The notes under the pieces: generated by a model
Seen by the model: the letters and a program-made list of their open reading frames with translations, nothing else
Database searches by the model: none
Told to the model about the DNA's origin: nothing
Made by a program: the position numbers and the translations under genes
Part shown: positions 55,459-64,000 of the stretch, piece by piece
How positions within the stretch are numbered: position 1 is the first letter of the stretch
Layout: every line of letters starts with the position of its first letter
DNA from: Rhodospirillales bacterium
Lineage (GTDB): Bacteria > Pseudomonadota > Alphaproteobacteria > Rhodospirillales > Defluviicoccaceae
Direction: 5' to 3'
NCBI GenBank assembly: GCA_007695045.1
Contig: REEP01000069.1
Coordinates: forward strand, 1-64,000
Length of the DNA stretch: 64,000 nucleotides

Positions 55459-56877
55459 CTAAGCCGAGGCGCGCCCTCTCCGGCGACCGCGCGGGCCTTG
55501 TCCGCTGCCGGTCAGCACTCGACCGAGGCCGGCATCGGCGGATTCGCCACCGCCGGCAGGACCGCCGGCAGGCTTGCTTGGTCGCGGGTTGGGTCGTCGT
55601 GACGCCCCGGGCCGGCGCGCCTTTTTCCGCTCCGGCCCTTCGCTGGCAGAGGTGACGCCGGCTCCGACCGGCCTGGCGGCGACAGCGGCCGGCGCTATCG
55701 GGCGTATTGATGGTATGCTGCAGTCGCTTCCGCTCGTCGTGGCCAGGGTGCGCCCGATCAGCCGCTCGATGTCGGCCAGGAGCCCCCGTTCGTCGCGATC
55801 GCAGAGCGAGATCGCGGCGCCGCTAGCCCCGGCCCGCGCCGTCCGGCCGATACGATGGACATAGGCTTCCGGCACGTTGGGCAACTCGAAGTTCACCACG
55901 TGGGAAATATCGTCCACATCGATGCCGCGGGCGGCGATATCAGTGGCGACCAAGATCTGAACACCGGTGCCGCGAAACGCCGCAAGCGTGCGCTCCCGCT
56001 GGCTCTGGCTCTTGTTGCCGTGAATCGCCGCGGCGGAAAGCCCTGCCGCCTGCAAGTGGGCACTGACCCGGTCGGCACCCCGCTTGGTCCGGGTGAAGAC
56101 GATGGAACGGCCCACGTCGGCGCCCTTCAACACGTCCACGAGAACGCCGCGCTTTCGCGCATGGTCCACATGCATCACCTGCTGTTGGATACGGTCCACC
56201 GGGCGGGCGGTGGGCGCCAGCGCGATCTCCACTGGGTCGTTCAGGAAATCGTCGGCCAGCATCCGGATCGGCTTCGGCATGGTGGCGGAGAACAAGGTGG
56301 TCTGGCGCGGGGTTGGAACCTTCGCCATGATGCGGCGAATGGCGGGCATGAACCCCAAGTCCAGCATCTGATCGGCTTCGTCCAGAACCACCGTATGAAC
56401 GGCGTCCAGCCGCATGGCACCGGTGCCCACATGGTCCAGCAGGCGCCCGGGGGTGGCGATGACGATGTCGACACCGCCGGCCAGGGCCTGGATCTGTGGA
56501 CCCGGCCGGGCACCGCCGATGACCACGGCGAACGTGGGTTTCGTGTAACGGCCGTAGGCCCGGATGTTGGCCCCGATCTGGCTGGCAAGTTCACGGGTCG
56601 GCGTAATGATCAATACGTGGCAGCTGCGCCGGGGTGCCCGGTCGCTGCGGGCAGTCAGACGATGGAGAATGGGGAGAACGAACGCGGCGGTCTTGCCGGT
56701 GCCGGTCTGGGCGGTGCCCAGCACGTCCCGGCCGGCGAGGATCGCCGGTATCGCTTCGCTCTGGATGGGGGTTGATCGGGTATAGCCTTCGGCCGCTACG
56801 GCGCGAAGTATGGGCTCGGCAAGGCCGAGGTCCGAAAAAGCGGTCAAAATCGGTCTTTCACTGTTGTCGCCGGGCAA
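55459..56877 (-). CDS. DEAD-box RNA helicase (RhlE type)
   Basis: 472 residues. Motifs in order: Q motif (YTRSTPIQSEAIP), Walker A AQTGTGKT, PTRELA, DEAD as VVLDEADQMLD, SAT, and HRIGRTARAG. The C-terminal tail is basic and low in complexity (KKARRPGASRRPNPRP and RGRRRGRASA), probably for RNA binding. RhlE-type is inferred from FSDLGLAEPILRAVAAEGY and length. Upstream of the cold shock gene. Confidence 0.93.
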   Translation of the reverse strand: MPGDNSERPILTAFSDLGLAEPILRAVAAEGYTRSTPIQSEAIPAILAGRDVLGTAQTGTGKTAAFVLPILHRLTARSDRAPRRSCHVLIITPTRELASQIGANIRAYGRYTKPTFAVVIGGARPGPQIQALAGGVDIVIATPGRLLDHVGTGAMRLDAVHTVVLDEADQMLDLGFMPAIRRIMAKVPTPRQTTLFSATMPKPIRMLADDFLNDPVEIALAPTARPVDRIQQQVMHVDHARKRGVLVDVLKGADVGRSIVFTRTKRGADRVSAHLQAAGLSAAAIHGNKSQSQRERTLAAFRGTGVQILVATDIAARGIDVDDISHVVNFELPNVPEAYVHRIGRTARAGASGAAISLCDRDERGLLADIERLIGRTLATTSGSDCSIPSIRPIAPAAVAARPVGAGVTSASEGPERKKARRPGASRRPNPRPSKPAGGPAGGGESADAGLGRVLTGSGQGPRGRRRGRASA

Positions 56878-57113
56878 GACGGAACCCGCTCGCGCGCAGA
56901 CGACGTGTCATCATTGGGAGGAGGCCCGCGCAGGTCAGCCGCCTGATTAAATGCCCGAAGGCACGATCTCGATGGCAGCGATTGAGATCAATGGCAGCCG
57001 ATCCAGGAAGGACGGTAAGACAACGCTGAATGGGCGTCCGCGCGCACTGACCTTCGGCCCCACATATGCGGCGAAACCGGCCCGAACGCAAGCGCTCTCT
57101 CACGCTCTCCTTC

Positions 57114-57158
57114 CCATGTCGCCATCCCCGCCATGTCGCCATCCCCCATGTCGCCACC
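57114..57158. repeat. Three imperfect tandem units CCATGTCGCCAtcccc
   Basis: CCATGTCGCCA occurs at 57114, 57131 and 57146 (periods 17 and 15). It lies in the 281-base gap between the RNA helicase start and the end of the cyclotransferase gene. The rest of that gap holds no gene that I can support. Confidence 0.7.
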
Positions 57159-57581
57159 TCAATCCGGATCGCACATGCCGAACGCCCGCAACCGCGCGAT
57201 GTACCGCCGCTTGTGGCGTCGCCGCCACGTGGCAAGGTCCCAGGGCTCGGCGCTGCCGCGCACCCACGGCTGCGGCATGAACACACAGGCCGTGACCGCA
57301 CGCCCGCCGGGCCCCTGCACCGACAGACGGTCGACCCAGTAGTCCGGCCCTTCGAATCGCTGCAACCGGATCCGATCGCGCGCGTCCAGCCCAGAGACCA
57401 GAACACCGTCCACCCGGGCCGCGGGATCCGGCACCAGGATCGGATAGGACGCGCCGTCCCGCGCCACCCGGCGGTAGCCGTCCAGACAGGCTCGGCGGCG
57501 GTCGGCGGCGGGCACCGACCGACCCACGACCGAGGCCAGAACGTCCGGATCGGTCAGGGTTCCGTAAAAGAAGAACGTCAC
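57159..57581 (-). CDS. Gamma-glutamylcyclotransferase-like (AIG2) protein
   Basis: 140-residue AIG2/GGCT fold. The substrate loop is FFFYGTLTDPDVL; GYRRVARDGASYPILVPDP follows, and the catalytic acid is probably the Glu in RFEGPDYW. May cleave gamma-glutamyl bonds or act on an unknown amine. It ends the galU - ugd/phosphohexomutase transcription direction, 12 bases after the fusion gene. Confidence 0.88.
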   Translation of the reverse strand: MTFFFYGTLTDPDVLASVVGRSVPAADRRRACLDGYRRVARDGASYPILVPDPAARVDGVLVSGLDARDRIRLQRFEGPDYWVDRLSVQGPGGRAVTACVFMPQPWVRGSAEPWDLATWRRRHKRRYIARLRAFGMCDPD

Positions 57582-57593
57582 GCCGATCCCGGA

Positions 57594-60341
57594 CTAGGCG
57601 CCCGGCTTGATCAGATCAACCGGCGCGGCCACTCCACTCGCCCGAAGCGCATCCGTCAGGGCCGCCACCTGCCGATCCAGGCCCAAGGCGTCCGCCGCCT
57701 CGCAGCGGCCGACCAGCACCGGCTGGGTATTGGAGGCACGCAGCAGCCACCAACCGTCCGGTCCGGTCACCCGGACACCGTCCACATCGTCCACCCGCAA
57801 GCCGTTGGCGTTGGCTGCAAGCCGTGCCCGTACCTCTTCGACGACCGTGAACTTGCGCTCGTCCGCGCAATCGATGCGGATCTCCGGGGTATTGATCATG
57901 GCCGGCAGAGCGTCCTTCATGTCGGCCAGCGACTTGTCGGATCCGGCCAGTATAGCCAACAGCCGCACGGCCGCGTAAAGGGCATCATCGAAGCCGTAGT
58001 AGCGGTGTGCAAAGAAAATGTGGCCACTCATCTCGCCGGCCAACGGTGCTCCGGTCTCCGCCATCAGGGACTTGATCAGCGAATGCCCGGTGCGGCTCAT
58101 GACCGGCTTCCCGCCCAGGCGTGCGATCTCGTCGAAGAACACCTGACTGGACTTCACGTCGGCGATCACAGCGGCACCCGGGCATTCGGCCAGCACCGGC
58201 CCGGCCAGGATGACGAGCAACTGGTCACCCCACAGCACCCGGCCGAGGTGATCCACCACGCCGATCCGGTCGCCGTCTCCATCCAGCGCGATACCGAGGT
58301 CGCATCCCTCGGCAGCCACCACCTCCTTGAGTTGAGCCAGATTGGCTTCCACCGTCGGATCCGGATGATGCGCCGGGAAGCGGCCGTCGACCCGGTCGTT
58401 GATCAGGACGTGTCGACCCGGCAGGCTGCGGCAGAGCTTTTGCAGCACTGCGGCCGCGGCACCGTTGCCGGGGTCCCAGGCGACGTTGAGCGGTCGTCCC
58501 GATACCATATCGCCGGCCAGCCGGGCCACGTAGGCGTCGTCGACGCTGCACGCCTCCCACCGGCCACGGCCGGCGGTAAAGTCCCCCGACCGCGCCAGTC
58601 GGCCAAGCGCCTGGATGTCCTGCCCGAAGAACGACCGGCCGCCCAGGGTCATCTTGATACCGTTGTAGTCGGGCGGGTTGTGCGAGCCGGTGACGGACAT
58701 GCCGGCATCGGTGCCGAGGTGCTTGGTGGCAAAATACAGCATCGGCGTCGGCGCCAGACCGATCCGATGGACGGTCATGCCACCGTCGACCAGGCCGTCC
58801 ACAAGAGTTTTTTCCAGCAGCGGGGAGGTCAGTCGACCGTCATAGCCAACCGCCACGGATTGCCTGTTCTGTTGTCGCGCGAGGGTCGCGAAGGCACGGC
58901 CGATGGCATAGACGTCCTCGACCGTGAGGGTATCGCCCACGATGCCGCGCACGTCGTACTCGCGGAGAATGCTCGGATGCACCGCAGCCGGGCCGTAAAC
59001 CACCGTTTTGGCGGCGGGGCCGCTGGTGGGGGGAAGCGCGGGTCGGCCGACGCTCACATACGTGAACCCTGCGGCCGCCATTTCCGCCGGCTCGTACACG
59101 TTGCGCAGGTCGATCATCACCGGCGCCTTGAGCAGGCCCTTGACCCGATCCAGGTCGAGCGCGCGGAATTCATTCCATTCCGTCAGAATGGCGACGGCAT
59201 CGGCCTCCTCAAGGCAATCATAAGCATCGTCGCACCATGTGACGTCGCTCAGCAGCGCCTTGGCCTCGTGCATGCCTTCGGGATCGAATGCCCGAATGCG
59301 TGCCCCGCCCTTCTGCAAAACAGGCACGATGCCGAGGCTCGGGGCATCCCGCATGTCATCGGTGTTGGGCTTGAAAGTCAGCCCCAGCACAGCGATGGTC
59401 TTGCCAGCCACCGACCCGCCGCAGGTGGCGATGATCTTGTCGGCCATGCGCTGCTTGCGCTGGTCGTTGATGTCCACAACGGTCTCGACGATCCTGACCG
59501 GGCTGCCGGAATCGCGGGCCGTGCGCGCCAGCGCCAGGGTATCTTTGGGAAAGCACGAACCGCCATAGCCGGGACCGGCATGCAGGAATTTGCGGCCGAT
59601 CCGGCCGTCGAGGCCGATACCCCGGGCGACGTCGTGGACATCGGCACTTACCTGTTCGCACAGATCCGCCATCTCGTTGATGAACGTGATCTTGGTGGCC
59701 AGGAAGGCGTTGGCGGCATACTTGATCAGTTCCGACGACGTCCGCGAGGTGAATACGATCGGCGTCTCGATCAGGTACAGCACCCGGTACAACTGGCGCA
59801 TCACCTCGCGCGCCCGCTCGCTTTCGGTGCCGATCACCACCCGATCCGGCCGCATGAAGTCGTTGATGGCCGAGCCTTCGCGCAAAAACTCCGGGTTGGA
59901 GACCACGTCGAAATCCGCGTCCGGGCGAACCCGGCGGATCAGGCGTTCCACCTCGTCGCCGGTGCCGACCGGCACGGTGGACTTGTTGACCACCACCGTG
60001 TAGCCGTCCATCGCCGTCGCGATTTCTTCCGCTGCGGCATAGACGTACGACAGGTCCGCATGACCGTCGCCGCGACGGCTCGGCGTCCCGACCGCGATGA
60101 ACACCGCATCCGTGCCCTTTACGGATTGCGCCAGGTCGGTCGAGAAGCGCAGCCGACCGGCTTGAACATTCCCGGCCACCAAGGCATCGAGACCCGGTTC
60201 GAAGATCGGTATCTCGCCCCGACGCAGGCGGTCGATCTTTCCGGCATCCTTGTCGACGCAAACCACGTTCACGCCGAATTCAGAGAAACACGCGCCGGAG
60301 ACCAGGCCCACGTAGCCCGAGCCGATCATCGCGATGTCCAT
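57594..60341 (-). CDS. Fused UDP-glucose 6-dehydrogenase and phosphomannomutase/phosphoglucomutase
   Basis: One 915-residue frame holding two complete enzymes. Residues 1 to about 432 are UDP-glucose dehydrogenase: dinucleotide loop MIGSGYVGLVSG, nucleophile Cys263 in GPGYGGSCFPKD, and GLTFKPNTDDMRD. A linker of about 20 residues (PPTSGPAAKTVVYG) follows. Residues from about 455 (HPSILREYDVRGIVG) are an alpha-D-phosphohexomutase of the ManB/AlgC type: phosphoserine Ser553 in VTGSHNPP, metal loop DGDGDR from 687, sugar loop GEMSGH 769-774, and phosphate loop RASNTQP. All catalytic residues of both are intact, so the chain could make both glucose 1-phosphate and UDP-glucuronate. galU lies 19 bases upstream. 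No break or stop occurs at the junction. Confidence 0.93.
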   Translation of the reverse strand: MDIAMIGSGYVGLVSGACFSEFGVNVVCVDKDAGKIDRLRRGEIPIFEPGLDALVAGNVQAGRLRFSTDLAQSVKGTDAVFIAVGTPSRRGDGHADLSYVYAAAEEIATAMDGYTVVVNKSTVPVGTGDEVERLIRRVRPDADFDVVSNPEFLREGSAINDFMRPDRVVIGTESERAREVMRQLYRVLYLIETPIVFTSRTSSELIKYAANAFLATKITFINEMADLCEQVSADVHDVARGIGLDGRIGRKFLHAGPGYGGSCFPKDTLALARTARDSGSPVRIVETVVDINDQRKQRMADKIIATCGGSVAGKTIAVLGLTFKPNTDDMRDAPSLGIVPVLQKGGARIRAFDPEGMHEAKALLSDVTWCDDAYDCLEEADAVAILTEWNEFRALDLDRVKGLLKAPVMIDLRNVYEPAEMAAAGFTYVSVGRPALPPTSGPAAKTVVYGPAAVHPSILREYDVRGIVGDTLTVEDVYAIGRAFATLARQQNRQSVAVGYDGRLTSPLLEKTLVDGLVDGGMTVHRIGLAPTPMLYFATKHLGTDAGMSVTGSHNPPDYNGIKMTLGGRSFFGQDIQALGRLARSGDFTAGRGRWEACSVDDAYVARLAGDMVSGRPLNVAWDPGNGAAAAVLQKLCRSLPGRHVLINDRVDGRFPAHHPDPTVEANLAQLKEVVAAEGCDLGIALDGDGDRIGVVDHLGRVLWGDQLLVILAGPVLAECPGAAVIADVKSSQVFFDEIARLGGKPVMSRTGHSLIKSLMAETGAPLAGEMSGHIFFAHRYYGFDDALYAAVRLLAILAGSDKSLADMKDALPAMINTPEIRIDCADERKFTVVEEVRARLAANANGLRVDDVDGVRVTGPDGWWLLRASNTQPVLVGRCEAADALGLDRQVAALTDALRASGVAAPVDLIKPGA

Positions 60342-60360
60342 GAGCGTACCCTCCTTCGCG

Positions 60361-61305
60361 CTACCGGCTGGCGACAGCCGGGAGCCGTTGATTCAACATT
60401 GTCGCCTCGGCTCCGTCCGGCGTGGCATCGCGGTCCGGATCGTACTTGGCGAGCATGGCGCGTACCCGGTCCGCCATGTCCGGCCGTTCCAGCGCGAACG
60501 CAACGTTCGCTTCGAGGTAGCCAACCTTGCTGCCGCAGTCGAACCTGCGACCAACGAACTGATAGCCGTGGAACGGCACCAAGCCGATCGTCCGCGCCAT
60601 CGCGTCCGTCAACTGGATCTCGCCGCCGGCGCCGCGCTCCTGGTTTTCCAGAACCGTGAGCACGATCGGCTGCAGGATGTAGCGCCCGATGATGCCGAGC
60701 CGGGACGGAGCGTCGGCCGGGTTCGGCTTCTCCACCAGGGCCCGGGCGGCGACCAGCCGGTCCGATCTCTTGCCGGGATCGAGAATGCCGTAGCGCCGGG
60801 TTTCCTCCGCCGCCACCTCCTCGATCGCCACCATGTTGCCACCGACCTCCCGATGGGCGTCGACCATCTGCTTGAGACAGCCCGGCCGATTGAGGATCAG
60901 ATCGTCGGCCAGGAGGACGGCGAACGGCTCGTCGGCAATGAAGTTGCGCGCGCACCACACGGCGTGGCCGAGCCCGAGAGGCTCCTGCTGGCGCGTGTAG
61001 GCGATATGCCCCGGAGGCGGCATCCATTCCAGCACCGAGTCCAGCACGTCCGTCTCGTTGCGCGCTCTCAGCGCCAGTTCCAGTTCCACGCTGTGATCGA
61101 AGTGGTTTTCGATGGCGCTCTTGGCCCGGCCGGTGACGAAGATGAATTCCTCGATTCCGGCCTCGCGCGCTTCCTCGACGGCGTACTGGATGAGCGGCTT
61201 GTCCACCACGGGTAGCATTTCTTTCGGCATCGCCTTGGTGGCCGGAAGAAAGCGGGTGCCGAGCCCGGCAACGGGAAAGACGGCCTTGCGCAAGGGTTTG
61301 GGCAT
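60361..61305 (-). CDS. galU: UTP-glucose-1-phosphate uridylyltransferase
   Basis: Makes UDP-glucose from glucose 1-phosphate. ATG 61305 has GGAG upstream and opens MPKPLRKAVFPVAGLGTRFLP; KEMLPVVDKPLIQYAV, EKPNPADAPSRLGIIGRYIL (in parts) and RRFDCGSKVGY follow. 314 residues. The frame to 61371 adds a non-homologous tail. First of galU - fusion - cyclotransferase. Divergent from moaC across 256 bases in which no further gene was seen. Confidence 0.95.
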   Translation of the reverse strand: MPKPLRKAVFPVAGLGTRFLPATKAMPKEMLPVVDKPLIQYAVEEAREAGIEEFIFVTGRAKSAIENHFDHSVELELALRARNETDVLDSVLEWMPPPGHIAYTRQQEPLGLGHAVWCARNFIADEPFAVLLADDLILNRPGCLKQMVDAHREVGGNMVAIEEVAAEETRRYGILDPGKRSDRLVAARALVEKPNPADAPSRLGIIGRYILQPIVLTVLENQERGAGGEIQLTDAMARTIGLVPFHGYQFVGRRFDCGSKVGYLEANVAFALERPDMADRVRAMLAKYDPDRDATPDGAEATMLNQRLPAVASR

Positions 61306-61561
61306 GGTAACTCCGCGCGTGATCGAGGTTTTCGATGCGAATACAACAGGGAAGCGCGCCCCTTCTGCCACAGCTGGCGCGTTTGTGCAACCTCAGGCTG
61401 ATTTACAACGAGAAGCCTAGCACGAATGTCTTAACATGTCTTGGCAGGCCGGCGACAGTCGCAAGAATATCGCCGCACTGTGCATTCGGGGGTCGCTTGC
61501 GGGCGGCCATGCCCGCTGCTACCGTCGGGATCCTGCTCGACAGTGCCTGGATCGCCGATTG

Positions 61562-62041
61562 ATGCGCGACCTGCTCAGCCATTTCGACGCCGACGGCAAT
61601 GCCGTGATGGTCGACGTTTCGGACAAGGCGGAAACCGACCGCACCGCCCAGGCCCGCGCCACCGTCACCATGGCGCCGGCGACCCTGGCACGCATCCGTT
61701 CGGGTGGGCTCGCCAAGGGCGATGTCCTGGCGGTCGCGCGCCTGGCCGGGATCATGGCCGCCAAGCGCACTCCGGATCTGATCCCGTTGTGCCACCCCCT
61801 GCCGCTGACCGCGGTGTCCCTCGATCTCGTCTGCGATGATGCGGCCAGCGCCGTACACATCACCGCGACCTGCCGTCTGACCGGGCGCACCGGCGTGGAG
61901 ATGGAAGCCCTCACCGCGGCGACGGTGGCGGCTCTGACCGTCTATGACATGTGCAAGGCGGTCGATCGTGGCATGCATATCACCGACATCCATCTCACCC
62001 ACAAATCGGGCGGCCGGTCCGGCACTTTCCAGGCATCCTGA
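61562..62041 (+). CDS. moaC: Cyclic pyranopterin monophosphate synthase MoaC
   Basis: Second step of molybdenum cofactor synthesis (with MoaA). 159 residues from ATG 61562: [53 protein letters not shown], the C-terminal KSGGRSG. All features of the family. Stop lies one base before the moeA ATG. Confidence 0.95.
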   Translation: MRDLLSHFDADGNAVMVDVSDKAETDRTAQARATVTMAPATLARIRSGGLAKGDVLAVARLAGIMAAKRTPDLIPLCHPLPLTAVSLDLVCDDAASAVHITATCRLTGRTGVEMEALTAATVAALTVYDMCKAVDRGMHITDIHLTHKSGGRSGTFQAS

Positions 62042-62067
62042 CATGCCGGCCAGGCACCCTGACATGC
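62029..62067. repeat. 21-bp tandem duplication across the moaC stop / moeA start
   Basis: CCAGGCATCCTGACATGC (62029-62046) and CCAGGCACCCTGACATGC (62050-62067) differ at one base, period 21. Each copy carries a TGA and an ATG, so moeA has two candidate starts (62043 and 62064) with the same local context. Confidence 0.8.
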
Positions 62068-63299
62068 TTTCGGTGGACGATGCCGTCGCCATGGTCGCGG
62101 GCGCCTTCCGGCCGCTGCCGCCGGAACAGATCGGCCTCGGCACCGCGCTCGGGCGGGTGCTGGCCGAGGACGTGGCCGCCCGGGTGAGCCAGCCGCCGGT
62201 CGCCGTGTCCGCCATGGACGGCTATGCCTTGGCAACCGGGGGCGCAACTGGCGGCGCCACCGGGGGCCATGGGGCCCGGACCGCGACGTTCCGGGTCGTG
62301 GGCGAAGCCATGGCCGGGAAGGGCTTCGCCGGCACCTTGGGACGGGGCGAAGCCGTCCGCATCGCCACGGGCGCCCCGATCCCGGCGGGTGCCGACGCCA
62401 TCGTCATCCAGGAGGAGGCGCAGCGTGACGGAGATCGCATCACCGCGCTCACCACAATCCAGCCGGGACGATGGATCCGGGCGGCAGGGCTCGATTTCGC
62501 CGCCGGCCAGGTGCTGCTGTCGGCCGGTCGCACCCTGACGGCCCGCGATATCGGCCTGCTCGCGGCGATGAATGTCCCCTGGCTGCGGGTCCGGCGCAAG
62601 CCCAGAGTGGCCGTGCTCGCCACCGGGGACGAACTGGTCATGCCCGGCGAAAGCCCCGCCCCGGATCAGATCGTCGCGGCCAACAGCGTCGCCATCGCCG
62701 CCTGCGTGGCTGTTTTCGGCGGCGACACCATCGACCTCGGCATCGCCGCCGATACCCCGGAGGCTCTGGCCGAGCGGATGGCCGGCAGCCGCGGCAGCGA
62801 CCTTATGGTGACCATCGGCGGCGCCTCCGTCGGCGACCGCGACCTGATCGCCCGCATGCTCGGCGCCGAAGGCCTCGCCCTCGGCTTCCACAAGGTGGCC
62901 ATGCGCCCCGGCAAGCCGCTGATCTTCGGGACGCTGGGCGACCTGCCGGTGCTGGGCCTGCCGGGCAACCCGGTCTCCGCCGGCGTCACCGCGCTGCTGT
63001 TCCTCAAGCCCGCCGTGGATGCCATGCTGGGGCGGACGGAGGCTGAGCCGGCGACGACGGCACGCCTGGGCCGCGATCTCGACGCCAACGACAACCGCCA
63101 GGATTACCTGCGCGCAACCTTGTCGCGCGGACCCGACGGCGACTTCCTGGCAACACCGTTCGACCGCCAGGACAGCGCCATGCTCTCAGGCTTCGCCGCC
63201 GCCGACTGCCTGGTGGTCCGCCCCCCGGGCGCCGCGGCGGCCGGCGCCGGCGACCGCGTACCAGTTTTGCTGTTCCCGCCCGGCTTGGCCGGGTTCTGA
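62043..63299 (+). CDS. moeA: Molybdopterin molybdenumtransferase MoeA
   Basis: Inserts molybdate into molybdopterin-AMP. 418 residues from ATG 62043. Key segments: PVAVSAMDGYAL, IATGAPIPAGADAIV, VAVLATGDELV, VTIGGASVGDRDLI, HKVAMRPGKPLIFG and GLPGNPVSA. The second ATG at 62064 would remove 7 residues. Likely operon with moaC. Confidence 0.95.
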   Translation: MPARHPDMLSVDDAVAMVAGAFRPLPPEQIGLGTALGRVLAEDVAARVSQPPVAVSAMDGYALATGGATGGATGGHGARTATFRVVGEAMAGKGFAGTLGRGEAVRIATGAPIPAGADAIVIQEEAQRDGDRITALTTIQPGRWIRAAGLDFAAGQVLLSAGRTLTARDIGLLAAMNVPWLRVRRKPRVAVLATGDELVMPGESPAPDQIVAANSVAIAACVAVFGGDTIDLGIAADTPEALAERMAGSRGSDLMVTIGGASVGDRDLIARMLGAEGLALGFHKVAMRPGKPLIFGTLGDLPVLGLPGNPVSAGVTALLFLKPAVDAMLGRTEAEPATTARLGRDLDANDNRQDYLRATLSRGPDGDFLATPFDRQDSAMLSGFAAADCLVVRPPGAAAAGAGDRVPVLLFPPGLAGF

Positions 63300-63381
63300 T
63301 CCCGCGCCGGCTTGATCGCCATCGGGGCCGTGGCTAGTGTGGCCGCGCAGTCCGGACGGCAGAGCGGAGGCGGGTGACAGC

Positions 63382-64000
63382 ATGGACGTGCGCGACGGCT
63401 TTGTGGAAACCATCGGCAACACCCCCTTGCTCCGGCTGCGCCGCGCATCGGAGCAAACCGGCTGCACCATCCTCGGCAAGGCGGAGTTTCTCAACCCCGG
63501 CAGCTCCGTGAAGGACCGGGCGGCGCTCTTCATCGTGCGGGATGCGGAGCAACGCGGTCTGCTGCGCCCGGGGGGGACGATCGTGGAAGGCACCGCCGGC
63601 AACACCGGCATCGGCCTCGCCCTGGTGGGAAATGCCAGGGGCTACCGCACCGTCATCGTCATCCCGGAAACCCAGAGCCAGGAAAAGAAGGACATGCTGC
63701 GCCTGTGCGGGGCCGAGGTCCGGGAAGTGCCGGCGGTGCCGTATCGGGACCCCAACAACTACGTCAAGGTGTCAGGCCGTCTCGCCGAGGAGCTGGATGC
63801 GAGCGAACCCAACGGCGCGATCTGGGCCAACCAGTTCGACAACACCGCCAACCGGCGGGGCCATTACGCCACCACCGGGCCCGAGATCTGGCGGCAGACC
63901 GAGGGTCGGGTGGACGGGTTCATCTGCGCCGTCGGCACCGGCGGAACGCTGGCCGGCGTGGGCATGTTCCTGAAGGAGCAGAGGCCCGATGTGGTGATCG
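63382..64000 (+). CDS. cysK: Cysteine synthase family protein (PLP), 3' end outside window
   Basis: PLP-dependent O-acetylserine sulfhydrylase. ATG 63382 has GGAGG upstream. The PLP lysine is in [12 protein letters not shown]; the substrate loop is [12 protein letters not shown] rather than the TSGNTG of classical Cys[10 protein letters not shown] binds phosphate. About 206 codons are present before the window ends. The EGTAGNTG variant with [17 protein letters not shown] is a distinct alphaproteobacterial subgroup usually named cysteine synthase A; related cystathionine-type activity is not excluded. Confidence 0.92.
   Translation, partial: MDVRDGFVETIGNTPLLRLRRASEQTGCTILGKAEFLNPGSSVKDRAALFIVRDAEQRGLLRPGGTIVEGTAGNTGIGLALVGNARGYRTVIVIPETQSQEKKDMLRLCGAEVREVPAVPYRDPNNYVKVSGRLAEELDASEPNGAIWANQFDNTANRRGHYATTGPEIWRQTEGRVDGFICAVGTGGTLAGVGMFLKEQRPDVVI

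Noticed and set aside
57066-60659. A 1197-codon open frame on the plus strand opposite the ugd/phosphohexomutase gene
   Set aside because: It is an antisense shadow caused by high GC. Composition is His/Arg/Gly-rich with no family motif, and the minus-strand gene has intact catalytic residues.

Overview
The window looks like a stretch of chromosome from a GC-rich alphaproteobacterium of the Rhodospirillales type. Several gene groups are ones I know from that class: cobT-cobS-J protein next to bolA, trcR (DUF1013) beside xerD, cytochrome bc1 chaperone - DUF177 - plsX - fabH - ihfA - merR with bamE opposite, nrdR-ribD-ribE-ribB-ribH-nusB-thiL behind glyA, and rph-rdgB-hemW with rsmI-yraN-gshB. 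This is inference from gene content; no 16S or other placement marker is present. Apart from the first kilobase the sequence is chromosomal backbone, not accessory DNA.

Layout. 1-1080: the 3' part of a phage-type tyrosine recombinase aimed at the 3' end of tRNA-Thr(UGU), so an integrated element probably lies to the left. 1.3-8 kb: a secreted FAS1 protein, small unknowns, a DinG/XPD-type helicase, a hemerythrin-like protein with two metal ligands changed, and a helical unknown. 8-17.7 kb: cobaltochelatase CobT/CobS, a J protein, BolA, DUF2889, a CorC/HlyC protein, aroK-aroB, a 46-residue membrane protein, xerD and trcR. 17.8-20.5 kb: quinone oxidoreductase, DUF1192, a candidate small RNA with an anti-Shine-Dalgarno motif, and two secreted proteins. 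20.5-24.7 kb: a three-gene trehalose-type operon. 24.9-34 kb: a CcmG-like thioredoxin, ArsC-like protein, the fatty acid/phospholipid cluster, bamE and the proton pyrophosphatase. 33.3-40.5 kb: thiamine/riboflavin cluster, nrdR, glyA, rpiB. 40.5-44.6 kb: MucR, a cysteine-repeat secreted peptide, HNH nuclease, esterase, Nudix-like protein. 44.7-52.8 kb: rph, rdgB, hemW, a lipoprotein, rsmI, yraN, a BON lipoprotein, gshB and two crcB genes. 53-57 kb: BCCT transporter, cold shock protein, RNA helicase. 57-64 kb: gamma-glutamylcyclotransferase-like gene, a fused UDP-glucose dehydrogenase/phosphohexomutase, galU, moaC, moeA and a truncated cysteine synthase.

How genes work together. galU and the ugd-phosphohexomutase fusion together encode all three steps from glucose 6-phosphate to UDP-glucuronate. 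HAD mutase, OtsB and GH65 phosphorylase form a trehalose/trehalose 6-phosphate module in the same order as the domains of the single mycobacterial protein Rv2006. ribD, ribE, ribB-X and ribH give riboflavin synthesis except for a recognisable functional GTP cyclohydrolase II. The points most worth following are the Ugd-phosphohexomutase fusion, the small RNA candidate at about 19.35 kb, the split HAD-OtsB-GH65 operon and the CAADPC-repeat secreted peptide. I did not find a clearly novel defence or mobile system.
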